Assembly (NCBI GenBank): GCA_001769505.1
Contig: MEOF01000027.1
Span: 41,816-105,815 of the forward strand
Length of the DNA: 64,000 bases
Direction of reading: 5' to 3'
Origin: Bacteroidetes bacterium GWF2_33_38
Lineage (GTDB): Bacteria > Bacteroidota > Bacteroidia > Bacteroidales > GWF2-33-38
The position numbers and the translations under genes were made by a program. Below, one piece after another: positions 16,743 to 26,309 of the stretch (the first letter of the stretch is position 1; every line of letters starts with the position of its first letter). The notes below the pieces were generated by a model that was given only the letters and a program-made list of their open reading frames with translations, searched no databases and was not told the DNA's origin.

Positions 16743-18086
16743 ATGGAAAGTATAAAAATTAAGCTCGATAAAATTTATGATTTTGTGTCGAAAAACGATG
16801 TTTTTAGCTATAAAAATGAAATTAGCAAACATATTTTAGCAATCGAAAACAAAACTGGAAAAGGAAACGATTTTTTAGGATGGTTAGATTTGCCTTCGTC
16901 GATTTCGGAAACTGAAATTTCTAAAATTGAAAAAACTGCAGCACTTTTAAAATCGAAAGTTGAAATTTTGGTTGTTATTGGAATTGGTGGTTCATATTTA
17001 GGTTCAAAAGCTGTAATTGAAGCACTTTCGAATAGTTTTGAAGCATTAAACTCGAACCGTAAAAATCCTTTGGTTGTGTTTGCAGGTCAAAATATTAGCG
17101 AAGATTATACGCACGAATTAATTGATCTTTTAGATACAAAGTCGTATGGAATTGTTGTAATTTCAAAATCGGGAACAACCACCGAACCTGCAATTGCATT
17201 CAGAATTTTGAAAAATCATATCGAAAAAAAATACGGAAAAGAAGAAGCAAAACAACGAATTGTTGCCGTTACCGATGCAAAACGTGGAGCGTTGAAACAG
17301 GTTGCAAACAATGAAGGTTACACAACTTTTGACATTGCCGACGATATTGGCGGACGATATTCAGTTTTAACTGCCGTTGGACTTTTGCCAATTGCAGTTG
17401 CTGGTTTCAATATTCGCAAATTGATTGACGGAGCAAAACATATCGAAAAAAATTCAGGAAATAATGTAGCTTTTGAAGAAAATATTTGTGCAGTTTATGC
17501 AGCTGCTCGAAATGCTTTGTACGAAAAAGGAAAAACCAACGAAATTTTGGTAAATTATGTTCCAAAACTTCATTTTGTTGCCGAATGGTGGAAACAATTG
17601 TATGGCGAAAGTGAAGGAAAAGAAAACAAAGGAATTTTTCCTGCAAGTGTTGATTTTACAAGCGATTTGCATTCAATGGGACAATATATTCAAGAAGGTT
17701 TACGCAACATTTTTGAAACTGTGATTTCGATAAAAGAACCAAATTCGAATGTTGCAGTTCCAACTGATAGTGCAAATATTGATGGTTTGAATTTCATTGC
17801 TGGAAAACGAATTGACGAAGTGAACAAAATGGCTGAACTCGGCACTATGATTGCTCACGTTGATGGCGGAGTTCCAAATATTAGAATTGAATTGCCAAAA
17901 TTGAACGAATATTATATTGGACAAACTTTGTATTTTTTCGAAAAAGCTTGTGCAATTAGCGGTTATATTTTAGATGTAAATCCATTTGACCAACCGGGTG
18001 TTGAAGCTTACAAGAAAAATATGTTTGCTTTGCTCGGAAAACCTGGTTTTGAAAAAGAAACGGAGGAAATTAGAAAGAGAATTTAA
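16743..18086 (+). CDS. pgi: Glucose-6-phosphate isomerase
   Basis: Interconverts glucose 6-phosphate and fructose 6-phosphate in glycolysis/gluconeogenesis. At 447 residues it is the short bacterial (Bacillus-like) form. Visible motifs are [31 protein letters not shown] (sugar-phosphate SIS fold), [16 protein letters not shown] and the segment [27 protein letters not shown] containing the catalytic glutamate region. It lies alone on the plus strand; a lipoprotein gene starts one base after its stop. It connects with the glycogen synthase/phosphorylase encoded at 46-50 kb through glucose 6-phosphate. Confidence 0.95.
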   Translation: MESIKIKLDKIYDFVSKNDVFSYKNEISKHILAIENKTGKGNDFLGWLDLPSSISETEISKIEKTAALLKSKVEILVVIGIGGSYLGSKAVIEALSNSFEALNSNRKNPLVVFAGQNISEDYTHELIDLLDTKSYGIVVISKSGTTTEPAIAFRILKNHIEKKYGKEEAKQRIVAVTDAKRGALKQVANNEGYTTFDIADDIGGRYSVLTAVGLLPIAVAGFNIRKLIDGAKHIEKNSGNNVAFEENICAVYAAARNALYEKGKTNEILVNYVPKLHFVAEWWKQLYGESEGKENKGIFPASVDFTSDLHSMGQYIQEGLRNIFETVISIKEPNSNVAVPTDSANIDGLNFIAGKRIDEVNKMAELGTMIAHVDGGVPNIRIELPKLNEYYIGQTLYFFEKACAISGYILDVNPFDQPGVEAYKKNMFALLGKPGFEKETEEIRKRI

Positions 18087-18087
18087 T

Positions 18088-18495
18088 ATGAGATTTCTAT
18101 TAATTTTATTGTCAATTATATATATTTTTACTCTTTCAAGTTGTGTTGATATTATTGAAAAAACTTATTGGAGTGAAGGAAATTATTATGTTACTGATAA
18201 TCCAGGTGAAACATCTTGCAAAACGTTGTATTATAAAATTGGAAATAATGACGGAATAGGAAGAGTTGATTATGTTTCAAAAATAGGTTTTAATAAAAAT
18301 TTCATTATTGTTGAAACTCTTAATAATGAAACAAAAAATAACAGAACTTATTGGATTTTGAATAAAGAAAAGGACAATAGTAAATATAATGCAAATGAAA
18401 TTATTGAAGGTCTTTTTATTTTTAATGATTTTAAGAAAAGAACTTCAGAACTTAATATTTTAAATATCCTTTTCACTAAAGATTTTCAGAAATAA
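18088..18495 (+). CDS. Small hypothetical lipoprotein
   Basis: A 135-residue protein with signal sequence MRFLLILLSIIYIFTL and lipobox LSSC (Cys19), so a predicted lipoprotein. The mature part has no motif I recognise. The ATG is one base after the pgi stop, so it is probably cotranscribed; a longer reading frame running back into pgi is rejected because the signal peptide begins exactly here. The gene is noticeably more A+T-rich than pgi and is followed by a palindrome of a dispersed family and then by REP sequences, consistent with an acquired segment. Confidence 0.6.
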   Translation: MRFLLILLSIIYIFTLSSCVDIIEKTYWSEGNYYVTDNPGETSCKTLYYKIGNNDGIGRVDYVSKIGFNKNFIIVETLNNETKNNRTYWILNKEKDNSKYNANEIIEGLFIFNDFKKRTSELNILNILFTKDFQK

Positions 18496-18500
18496 TTTTC

Positions 18501-18524
18501 TTATTGGTGTTATCAACAACAAAG
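18501..18524. repeat. Dispersed TTGTTGGTG-type palindrome, copy 1
   Basis: TTATTGGTG then TTAT then CAACAACAAAG: an imperfect palindrome of the family with arms TTGTTGGTG / CACCAACAA, five bases after the lipoprotein stop. Other copies lie at 50617, 50915, 51065 and (half site) 56557. Confidence 0.55.
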
Positions 18525-18618
18525 AAAAAAAAATCAGAACAAATAAAATTTTTATTGCAATGAAAATTTGCATATTTTGTTTTAAAATATTGTTGGCATT
18601 CCCGTTGGGACGGTCGAT

Positions 18619-18664
18619 GTAGGGACAGGTCGCATTGTAGGGACAGGTCGCGACCTGTCCCTAC
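18619..18664. repeat. REP element: half plus full palindrome
   Basis: A half site GTAGGGACAGGTCG at 18619-18632 is followed by a perfect 28-bp palindrome at 18637-18664, made of the same 14-mer and its reverse complement. It is much more GC-rich than its surroundings, lies 72 bases before the RAYT gene, and occurs a third time inside that gene. This is the expected relation of a REP sequence to its transposase. Confidence 0.85.
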
Positions 18665-18735
18665 GAACGCAACAATAATATTTTTACCTTAATAATTATC
18701 GCAACAAACATTTTTAAAAATAAAGAAATTAATCA

Positions 18736-19281
18736 ATGAAAAATCGAAAACGAAATAGAATGTTTGGTTTTGATTATTCACAAGATGCAATCTATTTTGT
18801 TACATCATGTTGTAAAAACAGAATAAATTATTTTGGAGAAATTGTAAACAATCAAATGCAATTAAATGAATATGGTGAAATTTGCCATGAACAAATTGAA
18901 TGGTTGGCAAATCAATATCAATATATTGAAATTCACAATTTTGTTGTAATGCCAAATCATGTGCATATATTGTTTGAAATAAATCGCGATTTCGTTGCAA
19001 CGAACGATGTAGGGACAGGTCGCGACCTGTCCCTACGGGAAATAAAAATCAAATCAATTTCATCATTAATTGGTGCGTTAAAAACAACAATTTCAAAAAA
19101 AATACATGAATTGGGAAATAATGAATTTGCATGGCAACGTTCATTTCACGACCACATTGTTAGAAATAACAAACGTTATGAATACATTTTTAATTACATT
19201 ACAGATAATCCAAATCGTTGGAATGACGACATGTTAAATGCAGAAACCAATTCGAATTTTCTTTCCAATAGTGTCTCCTGA
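18736..19281 (+). CDS. REP-associated tyrosine transposase (RAYT, Y1 HUH family)
   Basis: A 181-residue single-strand DNA transposase/nicking enzyme of the IS200-like Y1 superfamily. HUH histidines are in MPNHVHILFE (H75, H77); the catalytic tyrosine is most likely Y154 in YIFNYITDNPNRW, the RAYT YI..NP..W signature; WQRSFHDHIVRN is also typical. RAYTs act on REP palindromes. Unusually, residues V92-L100 (VGTGRDLSL) are encoded by an in-frame copy of the REP palindrome. The frame is intact and catalytic motifs are present, so it may be active. The final residues may be altered: the stop lies at a GTGTC...GACAC inverted pair. Confidence 0.9.
   Translation: MKNRKRNRMFGFDYSQDAIYFVTSCCKNRINYFGEIVNNQMQLNEYGEICHEQIEWLANQYQYIEIHNFVVMPNHVHILFEINRDFVATNDVGTGRDLSLREIKIKSISSLIGALKTTISKKIHELGNNEFAWQRSFHDHIVRNNKRYEYIFNYITDNPNRWNDDMLNAETNSNFLSNSVS
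19009..19036. repeat. REP palindrome embedded in frame within the RAYT gene
   Basis: A perfect 28-bp palindrome identical to the one at 18637-18664 (arm GTAGGGACAGGTCG). Read in the gene's frame it encodes VGTGRDLSL plus the first base of an Arg codon; the next frame would hit a TAG at once, so only two of three frames tolerate it. It lies between the HUH motif and the helix carrying the tyrosine. Confidence 0.9.
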
Positions 19282-19382
19282 AAATGGACACTGCGTAATA
19301 AAACGCAGAAGTCAATAAAGGGAAATTTTGATTTTTGTTCAAAAACAGAGATTTGATGTTTATCCTTTGCCACTTAACATTT

Positions 19383-22300
19383 CTAAAAAAATGCTCTAAG
19401 TTGCATTCCTCCAGAGTGAATTACTTTTGTGTCTTTCGACTTTCGACCGTTATAATTTAAAATTAATTGTAAATTATTGGCTAACACTTTTTGATATCCT
19501 ACTGTCCAAGTGAGATTGTTGCCCGGAGCAAGACCTTCGAGCATTTCATATGCAAGCGAAGTGTTTGTAGTAGAGTTGTATCCTATATTTATGTAATTAA
19601 ATGAAAGTGAAACGTTTGCTTTCGAAAAATTATTGTGTTTTATTTCAAATCCAACATTATTACTGACGGATTGTTCGGCGGTTTCGGCATTTATTTTTTG
19701 AATAAACTTATGTAAGAACGAAAGTCGAACATTTACATCGGGCTGAAAATTAAGACTAGCTTCGTTGCTCGTAATGTCAAGAAAATAGTTTTTTGAACTT
19801 AAAAATTCTGAATCATACGTTTTTTGACCTTGGTTAAGGTAATCAATAAGAGTGAGTTTACTCGAAATATTCCATCGCAATCGGAGTCCGTTTATGTAAT
19901 AAGTTCGCGTTTCTAAACCATTAATCATCAATATTCTGTTTTTATTGTTTTGAGTAATAAAATCAATACCGTATTTCGAATTTGTTCGGTTAAACGAAAA
20001 GGTATTTCGCAACGATATCCCCGTGCTTACAACCATTGTATCAACCGAAAGAAAAAATGGATTTATATTTTTGAAAAAATCATCGAAGGTTGTTTTTCGA
20101 TTTATTCGATAGGCAAACTGGTCGGAAAACCGAGTAAAAAATTTTCGAATACCTGTTTTATTATTCCAAGCTTTGATCGGATTAATGTTCAAAATTTGAT
20201 TTAACTGAGTACTGAAAATCTTTATCATTTCGTTAGTTGGTGTGTAAACCCGAATAAAATTTGCTTGGTCTTGAAAAACTGCAATATCAAATTCGTCGAT
20301 TTCTTTGATTCCGTTTCCGTTGTAATCTGTCCATGAATAAACTCCCTGACCAGCAGCGACTTCTACGAAAACATACTCTTTTTTAATTTCTAATCCTGAA
20401 CCAATTTCGTAAAATGTGGTTGAACTAATTGAGCCTTTCAGTAATTTAAAATTGTCTTCGATTCTTGCTGTTATTGAACTTTCGGGTTTAAGCGAACTTT
20501 GCAAACTGTCTTTTAACGTTAATTTGCGATAATTTGATGTGATTTTTAATGTATGAAATTTATTTTTATTCAACACAACTCCAAACTTAATATCCTCGCC
20601 AAGAGAATTATACATGAGTTCATTTTGATTTGGCAGATTATCTTTTCGATTACGATAACTTACAAAAAAATGATTTTCTGAAGAGTCGGCTGTTTGCAAA
20701 AATGCTTCAAGTACCTGAAACGAAAAACTATTGTTAAGCAAAGTGTCGTTTACTTTGTTAAACCATTGGTTGTTTTCGGCTTCTTCGCGAATACCCAATG
20801 TTATCCCTTTTATCGTCTTCGAAAGGCTTGCACTGTGTCGTAAAAAATTAGTTGTGTTTAGTTGTGTGCTTGAATTTAAAAAACTTCCGTTTACAAGAAT
20901 TTCAAATCCTTTATTTTTATAATTTCCTTTCAATCGATTATTTATTCCATTGAAATATTGTTCACGCATCATATAGTCAAAATCGTAGCTTGCTCGTCCT
21001 CGTTTTTTATCGATAAAATCGAGATTAAAATTTAATAAGTGTTCATTAATTTGCGAGTTTGACTGGCCTAAATTCCAATCACGTTCAAATTCAATATTGT
21101 TGAATCGCTCTATGGGAGAAAAGTTTTTTTGAATAAACCGATAGTTTGCCGAACTGTTTAAAACCACTTTGTCGGAATCGGATAATGGAATTTTCTGAAG
21201 CAATTCAACAAAAAGTCCATATCCATTATCGTCGCTACTATTCGATGCCGAAAATGTGTTTACGTCGTTGTTTGAAAGCGAAAATTCAAATTTTGAAAAA
21301 GTGTTTTTTCCAATTTGTTCGACTCCGCCAATCGACATCATTTGTTTCTTTTTTGGAGTTATCAGCAACACAATTGGCATATAATCGCCTTGTTGAAAGC
21401 CATTGTATGGCGATACCCATTTGTAAACTTTTCCGTTTGTTGTTGTAATATCTTGAACGTAGTCGCCTTTGCCCTTTCCTACATACGAAAAACCGAGTTT
21501 ATAAAATGCACTGTCGGGATTTGTCGAATAAACATAAACGTTGTTGTATGTTGTTTCGAAAACTAATGTGTCAATTTTTTTGTAAAGGATTAAATCGCTC
21601 GAAAATGCAACGCTATCTATATTAGGAACTAGAGCCAAATTGGTGCTGTCGCCGATATTTGAAAGTAAGATTTTTTGTTCGTCGGATAATTCTTGTTGAA
21701 GAGACTGATTTTTACTGTCGGATTCCGAAAAAATATTTAACCAATAATTTCCAGTTTTGGATTTGATCTCGTTGCTGTTAAACAAGGTAAATCGTGCGTA
21801 ATTTTTATCGGAATATTCAAATTCAATAACAATTCGTTTATCTTTTGTTATAGGTTGATTTGGAGTAAATGTAATCTCCGCAGCGTTATAATCAATCGCA
21901 TAATCAAATTCTTCACCTCGTTTTATGAGCTTTCCGTCGATATATACTTTTTCGGTTCCCGAAAGAATAATGATGTATGTTTCGTTTTCGCAGCCATTAA
22001 GCTTGTACGGTCCTTGGTTTCCTTCAACTGCCTGAATACTTTTGTTACAATATTTTCCTTTCGATACTGCTCCGCTTAGGCTTGAGGCAATGGTAATGTC
22101 ATGTTTTTTACCGATTTCTGACGTTGAAGAAACGATTAATCCTTGAACTTTTTTGTATGTATTCAAAAAATAACCTTTTGGTTTCGTAATTTCAAAATCT
22201 CCTGCAGTTAAGCGATATTTTTCGTTAAATAATGTAATATAAACTTTATCGAAATCTTGTAGTTGTTGTGTGCTCCCATCGGGTTGAATGGGAATATTGT

Positions 22301-22844
22301 TGTCGGAAATTGCTGCCAAAATATTTATGTCGTCGGATAATTTTCCGGCAAGTTGAAGGTTCAAATTTGAATTCACAATTACATCTTGATTGTTGCCAAA
22401 CGAAACTCCTCGCGAAATGCTTCCACTCTTGTTTAACTGCTCCTTATCTAAAATATTTTTTTCGTTTTTCGATTTGTATTTATATGAAAAATATTTTTCA
22501 TCGAAGTTGTTATGTATTAAAGGATTCTTTTCTTTTGCAGAATATATTTTTGCGAAATAAAAATCAAACACCCGATATCGAAGCGTAAGTTTAGAATGTA
22601 TTTTTTGTAAATTTTCGGATAAAATTAACGACGATTTTGCGTAATCTATGGAATATAAACTATCAGAAACTAATTGATTGTCTTTTGTAAATATAAAAAA
22701 GGTTTTTGGAACAATACTTAGTGTATCAATAGTGATGGTATCGGTTAAGACAATAATTTCTTTTTGTCGCAAATTCGATTTCACTTGAGAGAACGAATAA
22801 GCGGCAATAAACAAAAATGCGAATGTTGAAAAAAGTATTTTCAA
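19383..22844 (-). CDS. Large outer-membrane beta-barrel protein of unknown function
   Basis: A 1153-residue exported protein: signal peptide (MKILFSTFAFLFIAAYSFSQ), an N-terminal beta domain (to about 130), then a very long region of alternating amphipathic strands ending in an aromatic tail (GGMQLRAFF), typical of outer-membrane barrels. NKSGSISRGVSFGNNQD and the segment around EKVYIDGKLIKRGEEFDYAIDYN are conserved-looking motifs I associate with large Bacteroidota envelope proteins, but I cannot name the family. The start codon is TTG at 22842-22844 with a TAACTTTG -7 box at 22864-22871. Probably monocistronic. Confidence 0.65.
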   Translation of the reverse strand: MKILFSTFAFLFIAAYSFSQVKSNLRQKEIIVLTDTITIDTLSIVPKTFFIFTKDNQLVSDSLYSIDYAKSSLILSENLQKIHSKLTLRYRVFDFYFAKIYSAKEKNPLIHNNFDEKYFSYKYKSKNEKNILDKEQLNKSGSISRGVSFGNNQDVIVNSNLNLQLAGKLSDDINILAAISDNNIPIQPDGSTQQLQDFDKVYITLFNEKYRLTAGDFEITKPKGYFLNTYKKVQGLIVSSTSEIGKKHDITIASSLSGAVSKGKYCNKSIQAVEGNQGPYKLNGCENETYIIILSGTEKVYIDGKLIKRGEEFDYAIDYNAAEITFTPNQPITKDKRIVIEFEYSDKNYARFTLFNSNEIKSKTGNYWLNIFSESDSKNQSLQQELSDEQKILLSNIGDSTNLALVPNIDSVAFSSDLILYKKIDTLVFETTYNNVYVYSTNPDSAFYKLGFSYVGKGKGDYVQDITTTNGKVYKWVSPYNGFQQGDYMPIVLLITPKKKQMMSIGGVEQIGKNTFSKFEFSLSNNDVNTFSASNSSDDNGYGLFVELLQKIPLSDSDKVVLNSSANYRFIQKNFSPIERFNNIEFERDWNLGQSNSQINEHLLNFNLDFIDKKRGRASYDFDYMMREQYFNGINNRLKGNYKNKGFEILVNGSFLNSSTQLNTTNFLRHSASLSKTIKGITLGIREEAENNQWFNKVNDTLLNNSFSFQVLEAFLQTADSSENHFFVSYRNRKDNLPNQNELMYNSLGEDIKFGVVLNKNKFHTLKITSNYRKLTLKDSLQSSLKPESSITARIEDNFKLLKGSISSTTFYEIGSGLEIKKEYVFVEVAAGQGVYSWTDYNGNGIKEIDEFDIAVFQDQANFIRVYTPTNEMIKIFSTQLNQILNINPIKAWNNKTGIRKFFTRFSDQFAYRINRKTTFDDFFKNINPFFLSVDTMVVSTGISLRNTFSFNRTNSKYGIDFITQNNKNRILMINGLETRTYYINGLRLRWNISSKLTLIDYLNQGQKTYDSEFLSSKNYFLDITSNEASLNFQPDVNVRLSFLHKFIQKINAETAEQSVSNNVGFEIKHNNFSKANVSLSFNYINIGYNSTTNTSLAYEMLEGLAPGNNLTWTVGYQKVLANNLQLILNYNGRKSKDTKVIHSGGMQLRAFF

Positions 22845-22863
22845 AATAATTGTTTGACTGAAC

Positions 22864-22871
22864 CAAAGTTA
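22864..22871 (-). promoter_or_regulatory. Putative -7 box (TAACTTTG) of the large OMP gene
   Basis: On the minus strand TAACTTTG matches TAnnTTTG, 20 bases before the TTG start. TTTG occurs upstream but with short spacing (about 10 bases), so the -33 element is uncertain. Confidence 0.42.
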
Positions 22872-23150
22872 ATCAATAAAACAAAACGTTGAAATTAATG
22901 ATTTTGTTTAACATGCTAACGTCAATGTGAGATTTCTATTTTGTAGGGCAATAATGACAGAATTGAGTCTTTCGTTTAATGTTCAACTTAACAAACTTAT
23001 TACGATGTACAAAGCAAACTCCAATAATTAGTTCTGTTCATTATTTCTTGTTATTTCGAGTTTACTACGAGAAATCTACTCCCATTGGAATAAGAAAGAT
23101 TCCTCTCAAAGAAGTTCGGAAAGACAAAAAATAGCATTTTACGAACTTCT
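22872..23150. other. Intergenic region with a hairpin at the clc stop codon
   Basis: No gene is seen between the two minus-strand genes. At its right end an 11-bp perfect inverted repeat, AAAGAAGTTCG (23108-23118) with its complement (23142-23152), overlaps the clc stop codon and has a 23-base spacer. It may be a terminator for the clc gene, although no clear T-run follows on the minus strand. Confidence 0.5.
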
Positions 23151-24923
23151 TTAATCTTCTGAAAATTGCTTTAACAATCGGCGATACGATTCAAAAACGT
23201 TTGCTTTTGAAACAAAACCGATGTATTTCCCATCGTCGATAACTGGTAAGTTGAAATATCCTGTTGCTTGAAATTTTGAAGTTACATCTTCCATCGAATC
23301 ATCTGATTCAACTGAGTCTTGAGGCATATAAACCAAATCGCGAACAAACACTGTCTTGTATAATTCGGGTTTAAAAATAATATTCCGAACTTGATCAAGA
23401 GTAATGACTCCGACAAAAGTTCCATCGTCTTCAACAACCGGATAAATATTTCGTTTTGAATCCGAAATTACTTTAACCAAATCGCCTAAATTTGCATCGG
23501 GATTGATTGTTATAAAATTTCGCTCAATCAGTTTGTCAATCTTCATCAATATCAGCAAGGCTTTATCTTTATCGTGTGTAATAAGTTCTCCTCTTTTCGC
23601 CAACAATTTAGTGTTAACTGAGTTTGGTTCAAATATTCGTGTAGTTGCATACGAAATGGTTGATACAATCATTAATGGCATAAATAACCAATATCCTCCC
23701 GTGATTTCTGCAATCATAAAAATTGCGGTTAATGGAGCGTGAATAATTCCTGATATTAAGCCAGCCATTCCAACTAAAGCAAAATTACTTTCCGAGATAT
23801 TTGCATTAAAATAATTTGCCGTTTTAGCAAAAAGCAAACCGGTATTGGCTCCAATAAATAGCGAAGGAGCAAAAATTCCTCCAATTCCACCACTACCAAA
23901 AGTAACCGATGTAGCAATAACTTTTAATAAAATAATTGCGGACATTAATAATATTATTGTCGGGAAGCTATTGATATACTCATAATAAATACTATTATCG
24001 AAAAGATATTCAGTATTTCCATTTAAACTTAAATTAATAGCCTCGTAACCTTCTCCATAAAGCGAAGGAAAAAAGAAAATCAACACACCTAAAGTTATGC
24101 CTCCAATAATTAGTCTATATCCCCACCCTTGTATTTTCCCAAACAATTTATTGATAAACATATACATTCGGGTAAAGTAGGTTGAAATCAATCCTGCGAC
24201 TAAACCTAAAACCACATAATAAGGAATATCACTTAACTTGAATTTTTCAAGAATTTCGAATGGATACAACACGTTTTGTCCTAAAAATGCATAAGAAGTT
24301 ATGGTTGCTGTAACTGTTGCTATTAACAATGGAATCATCGACATCATGGTTAAATCGAGCATTAAAACCTCTATCGCAAAAACGATTGCAGCAATTGGAG
24401 CTTTAAATATTGCAGCCATAGCCCCAGCTCCCGCACAACCTATCAAAAGAATAATTTGCTTATAGTTTAAATGAAACATTCTTCCGATGTTTGACCCAAT
24501 AGCTGCACCCGTTGAAACAGTTGGACCCTCCAGCCCGACTGAACCCCCAAAACCAACTGTAAGAGCACTGGTTACTATCGACGAAAACATATTGTGTCGG
24601 TTAATGATTCCATTGTTTTTTGAAATAGAATATAACACACTTGGAATACCATGTCGCACTGGGCGTCTAACAACATATTTTATAAATAATACAACAATTA
24701 AAATTCCAATCGTGGGATATGCAAAATATAAAAAGTTGTAATAATTATCTGCAAAATCACTCGTAAGTAATTTTTGAATAAAATGTACGGTGTTTTTTAA
24801 AATAACCGCAGCTACTCCTGCTGAAAATCCAGCAAAAACACTCAATATCATCATGAATTGACGATTTGACATGTTTTTTAATCGCCAAGTCAAAAAATTT
24901 CGAAATAATTTATTCATGTTCAT
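23151..24923 (-). CDS. ClC-type chloride channel/antiporter with CBS pair
   Basis: A 590-residue inner-membrane protein. The transmembrane part (about 1-440) carries ClC signatures: GFGGSVGLEGPTVSTGAAIG (the GxEGP gating-glutamate motif with Leu in place of Arg), and GSGGIGGIFAPSLFIGA (GxFxP, anion site). The C-terminal cytosolic part (about 455-590) has two CBS domains (DSKRNIYPVVEDDGTFVGVITLDQ, part shown as ITLDQVRNIIF, and YFNLPVIDDGKYIGFVSKANV), which usually sense adenine nucleotides. It moves chloride or fluoride; channel versus proton exchange cannot be decided here. Two in-frame ATGs (24923, 24917) are possible starts. Confidence 0.92.
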   Translation of the reverse strand: MNMNKLFRNFLTWRLKNMSNRQFMMILSVFAGFSAGVAAVILKNTVHFIQKLLTSDFADNYYNFLYFAYPTIGILIVVLFIKYVVRRPVRHGIPSVLYSISKNNGIINRHNMFSSIVTSALTVGFGGSVGLEGPTVSTGAAIGSNIGRMFHLNYKQIILLIGCAGAGAMAAIFKAPIAAIVFAIEVLMLDLTMMSMIPLLIATVTATITSYAFLGQNVLYPFEILEKFKLSDIPYYVVLGLVAGLISTYFTRMYMFINKLFGKIQGWGYRLIIGGITLGVLIFFFPSLYGEGYEAINLSLNGNTEYLFDNSIYYEYINSFPTIILLMSAIILLKVIATSVTFGSGGIGGIFAPSLFIGANTGLLFAKTANYFNANISESNFALVGMAGLISGIIHAPLTAIFMIAEITGGYWLFMPLMIVSTISYATTRIFEPNSVNTKLLAKRGELITHDKDKALLILMKIDKLIERNFITINPDANLGDLVKVISDSKRNIYPVVEDDGTFVGVITLDQVRNIIFKPELYKTVFVRDLVYMPQDSVESDDSMEDVTSKFQATGYFNLPVIDDGKYIGFVSKANVFESYRRLLKQFSED

Positions 24924-25098
24924 TTACAACAAATATAGCATTTTGAATTTTTAAGCGATATTTTTTTTGAAAATAATTGCTTTAAATAAATATGCGAGTC
25001 TGTTCTAGTGTTAATATCTTCGTTATTATCTTTTAAAACACGATAAAAAATAATCTTGATTTTTGTATTAGTTTTAACCTTACAAAAACAATCCGAAT

Positions 25099-26067
25099 AT
25101 GAAAAAAAACATTGCAATTTTAGCTGGAGGAGACTCGTCTGAGTACGTAATTTCTATTCAAAGTGCCGAACAATTGGAAGGAATTATAGATAGAGAAAAA
25201 TATAATGTTTACAAAATTCATGTTAAAGGGAGCAAATGGAATCTTTCGTCCAACGAAAACATAAATGTAGATAAAAACGATTTCAGCATTGCTGTATCAA
25301 ATCAAAAAATTAAATTCGATTGTGCTCTGATTGCAATTCATGGAACTCCAGGCGAGAATGGAATTTTACAATCGTATTTCGATTTAATAAAAGTTCCATA
25401 CACAACTTGTAGTGCTTTTACATCAGCGTTGACATTCAATAAATTTGCAACCAAGCTTTTTGTTAAAGAGTATGGTGTAATTACGGCTAAATCAATCATA
25501 ATCCGTCGCAACGATGTAATCAATTCTAAAGAAATTGTCGAAAAAGTAGGATTGCCATGTTTCGTAAAACCCAACAATGGGGGATCGAGTTTTGGAACAA
25601 CAAAAGTAAAACAAGTTGAAGATATCAAATCAGCCATAGAACTTGCCTTAAAAGAAGATCATGAAGCTATTATCGAAGAGTTTATTTCAGGAACCGAAAT
25701 TACCAATGGAGTATATAGCAAAAGTGGCGAAATCAAAGCCCTTCCAATTACCGAAATAGTAAGCACAAAAGAATTTTTCGATTACGAGGCAAAATACACT
25801 CCAGGAGTAAGTAATGAAATAACTCCGGCAAGAATATCGCCTAGTTTGGAAAAAGAATGTAAAGAAACCTCAAAGAAAATTTACAAAGTGCTTAATTGCA
25901 AAGGAGTGGTTCGAATTGACTATATCATTCACGATGAAAAATTATATTTTCTCGAAATAAACACCGTTCCGGGAATGAGCAAAAATAGTATCGTGCCTCA
26001 ACAAGTTCGTGCCGATGGACTTAATTTAACCGACTTTTTCACGAATATTATAGAGAGCAGCTTATAG
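25099..26067 (+). CDS. ddl: D-alanine--D-alanine ligase
   Basis: Joins two D-alanines with ATP for the peptidoglycan stem peptide. The 322 residues show the ATP-grasp fold: MKKNIAILAGGDSSEYVISI with the N-terminal serine/glutamate region; HGTPGENG (usual HG..GEDG, Asp replaced by Asn); GGSSFGTTKV; FFDYEAKYTPG of the omega loop; and LEINTVPGMSKNSIVP with the magnesium-binding E.N. In many Bacteroidales ddl sits beside PASTA and rluD-type genes; here those are 32 kb away (57.4-61.2 kb). A start at 25099 gives the conserved N-terminus. Confidence 0.94.
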   Translation: MKKNIAILAGGDSSEYVISIQSAEQLEGIIDREKYNVYKIHVKGSKWNLSSNENINVDKNDFSIAVSNQKIKFDCALIAIHGTPGENGILQSYFDLIKVPYTTCSAFTSALTFNKFATKLFVKEYGVITAKSIIIRRNDVINSKEIVEKVGLPCFVKPNNGGSSFGTTKVKQVEDIKSAIELALKEDHEAIIEEFISGTEITNGVYSKSGEIKALPITEIVSTKEFFDYEAKYTPGVSNEITPARISPSLEKECKETSKKIYKVLNCKGVVRIDYIIHDEKLYFLEINTVPGMSKNSIVPQQVRADGLNLTDFFTNIIESSL

Positions 26068-26309
26068 TTTTTGCTGGAATTTAGTATTGCTTATCGACTG
26101 TTGATAATAGCATTTTTATTTTCAATAGGTTTTAAACAAATATGCAAATGTTTTGAATTCATCGCCAACTTAACTAAAAAGCAATTCTGCTTTTATATAA
26201 ATTATACACCTGACTTTAAGCCATTTATATTGTTTTTTAAATTTCGTTGTAACTTTTTGAAACGGATGTTCGTTTTATGTCCAAATTTAAAAACTTAAAA
26301 TTAAAAAAT

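Noticed and set aside
17986..18087. N-terminal extension of the small lipoprotein into pgi
   Set aside because: The extension lies in an alternative frame of pgi, while a clear signal peptide and lipobox begin at the ATG at 18088.
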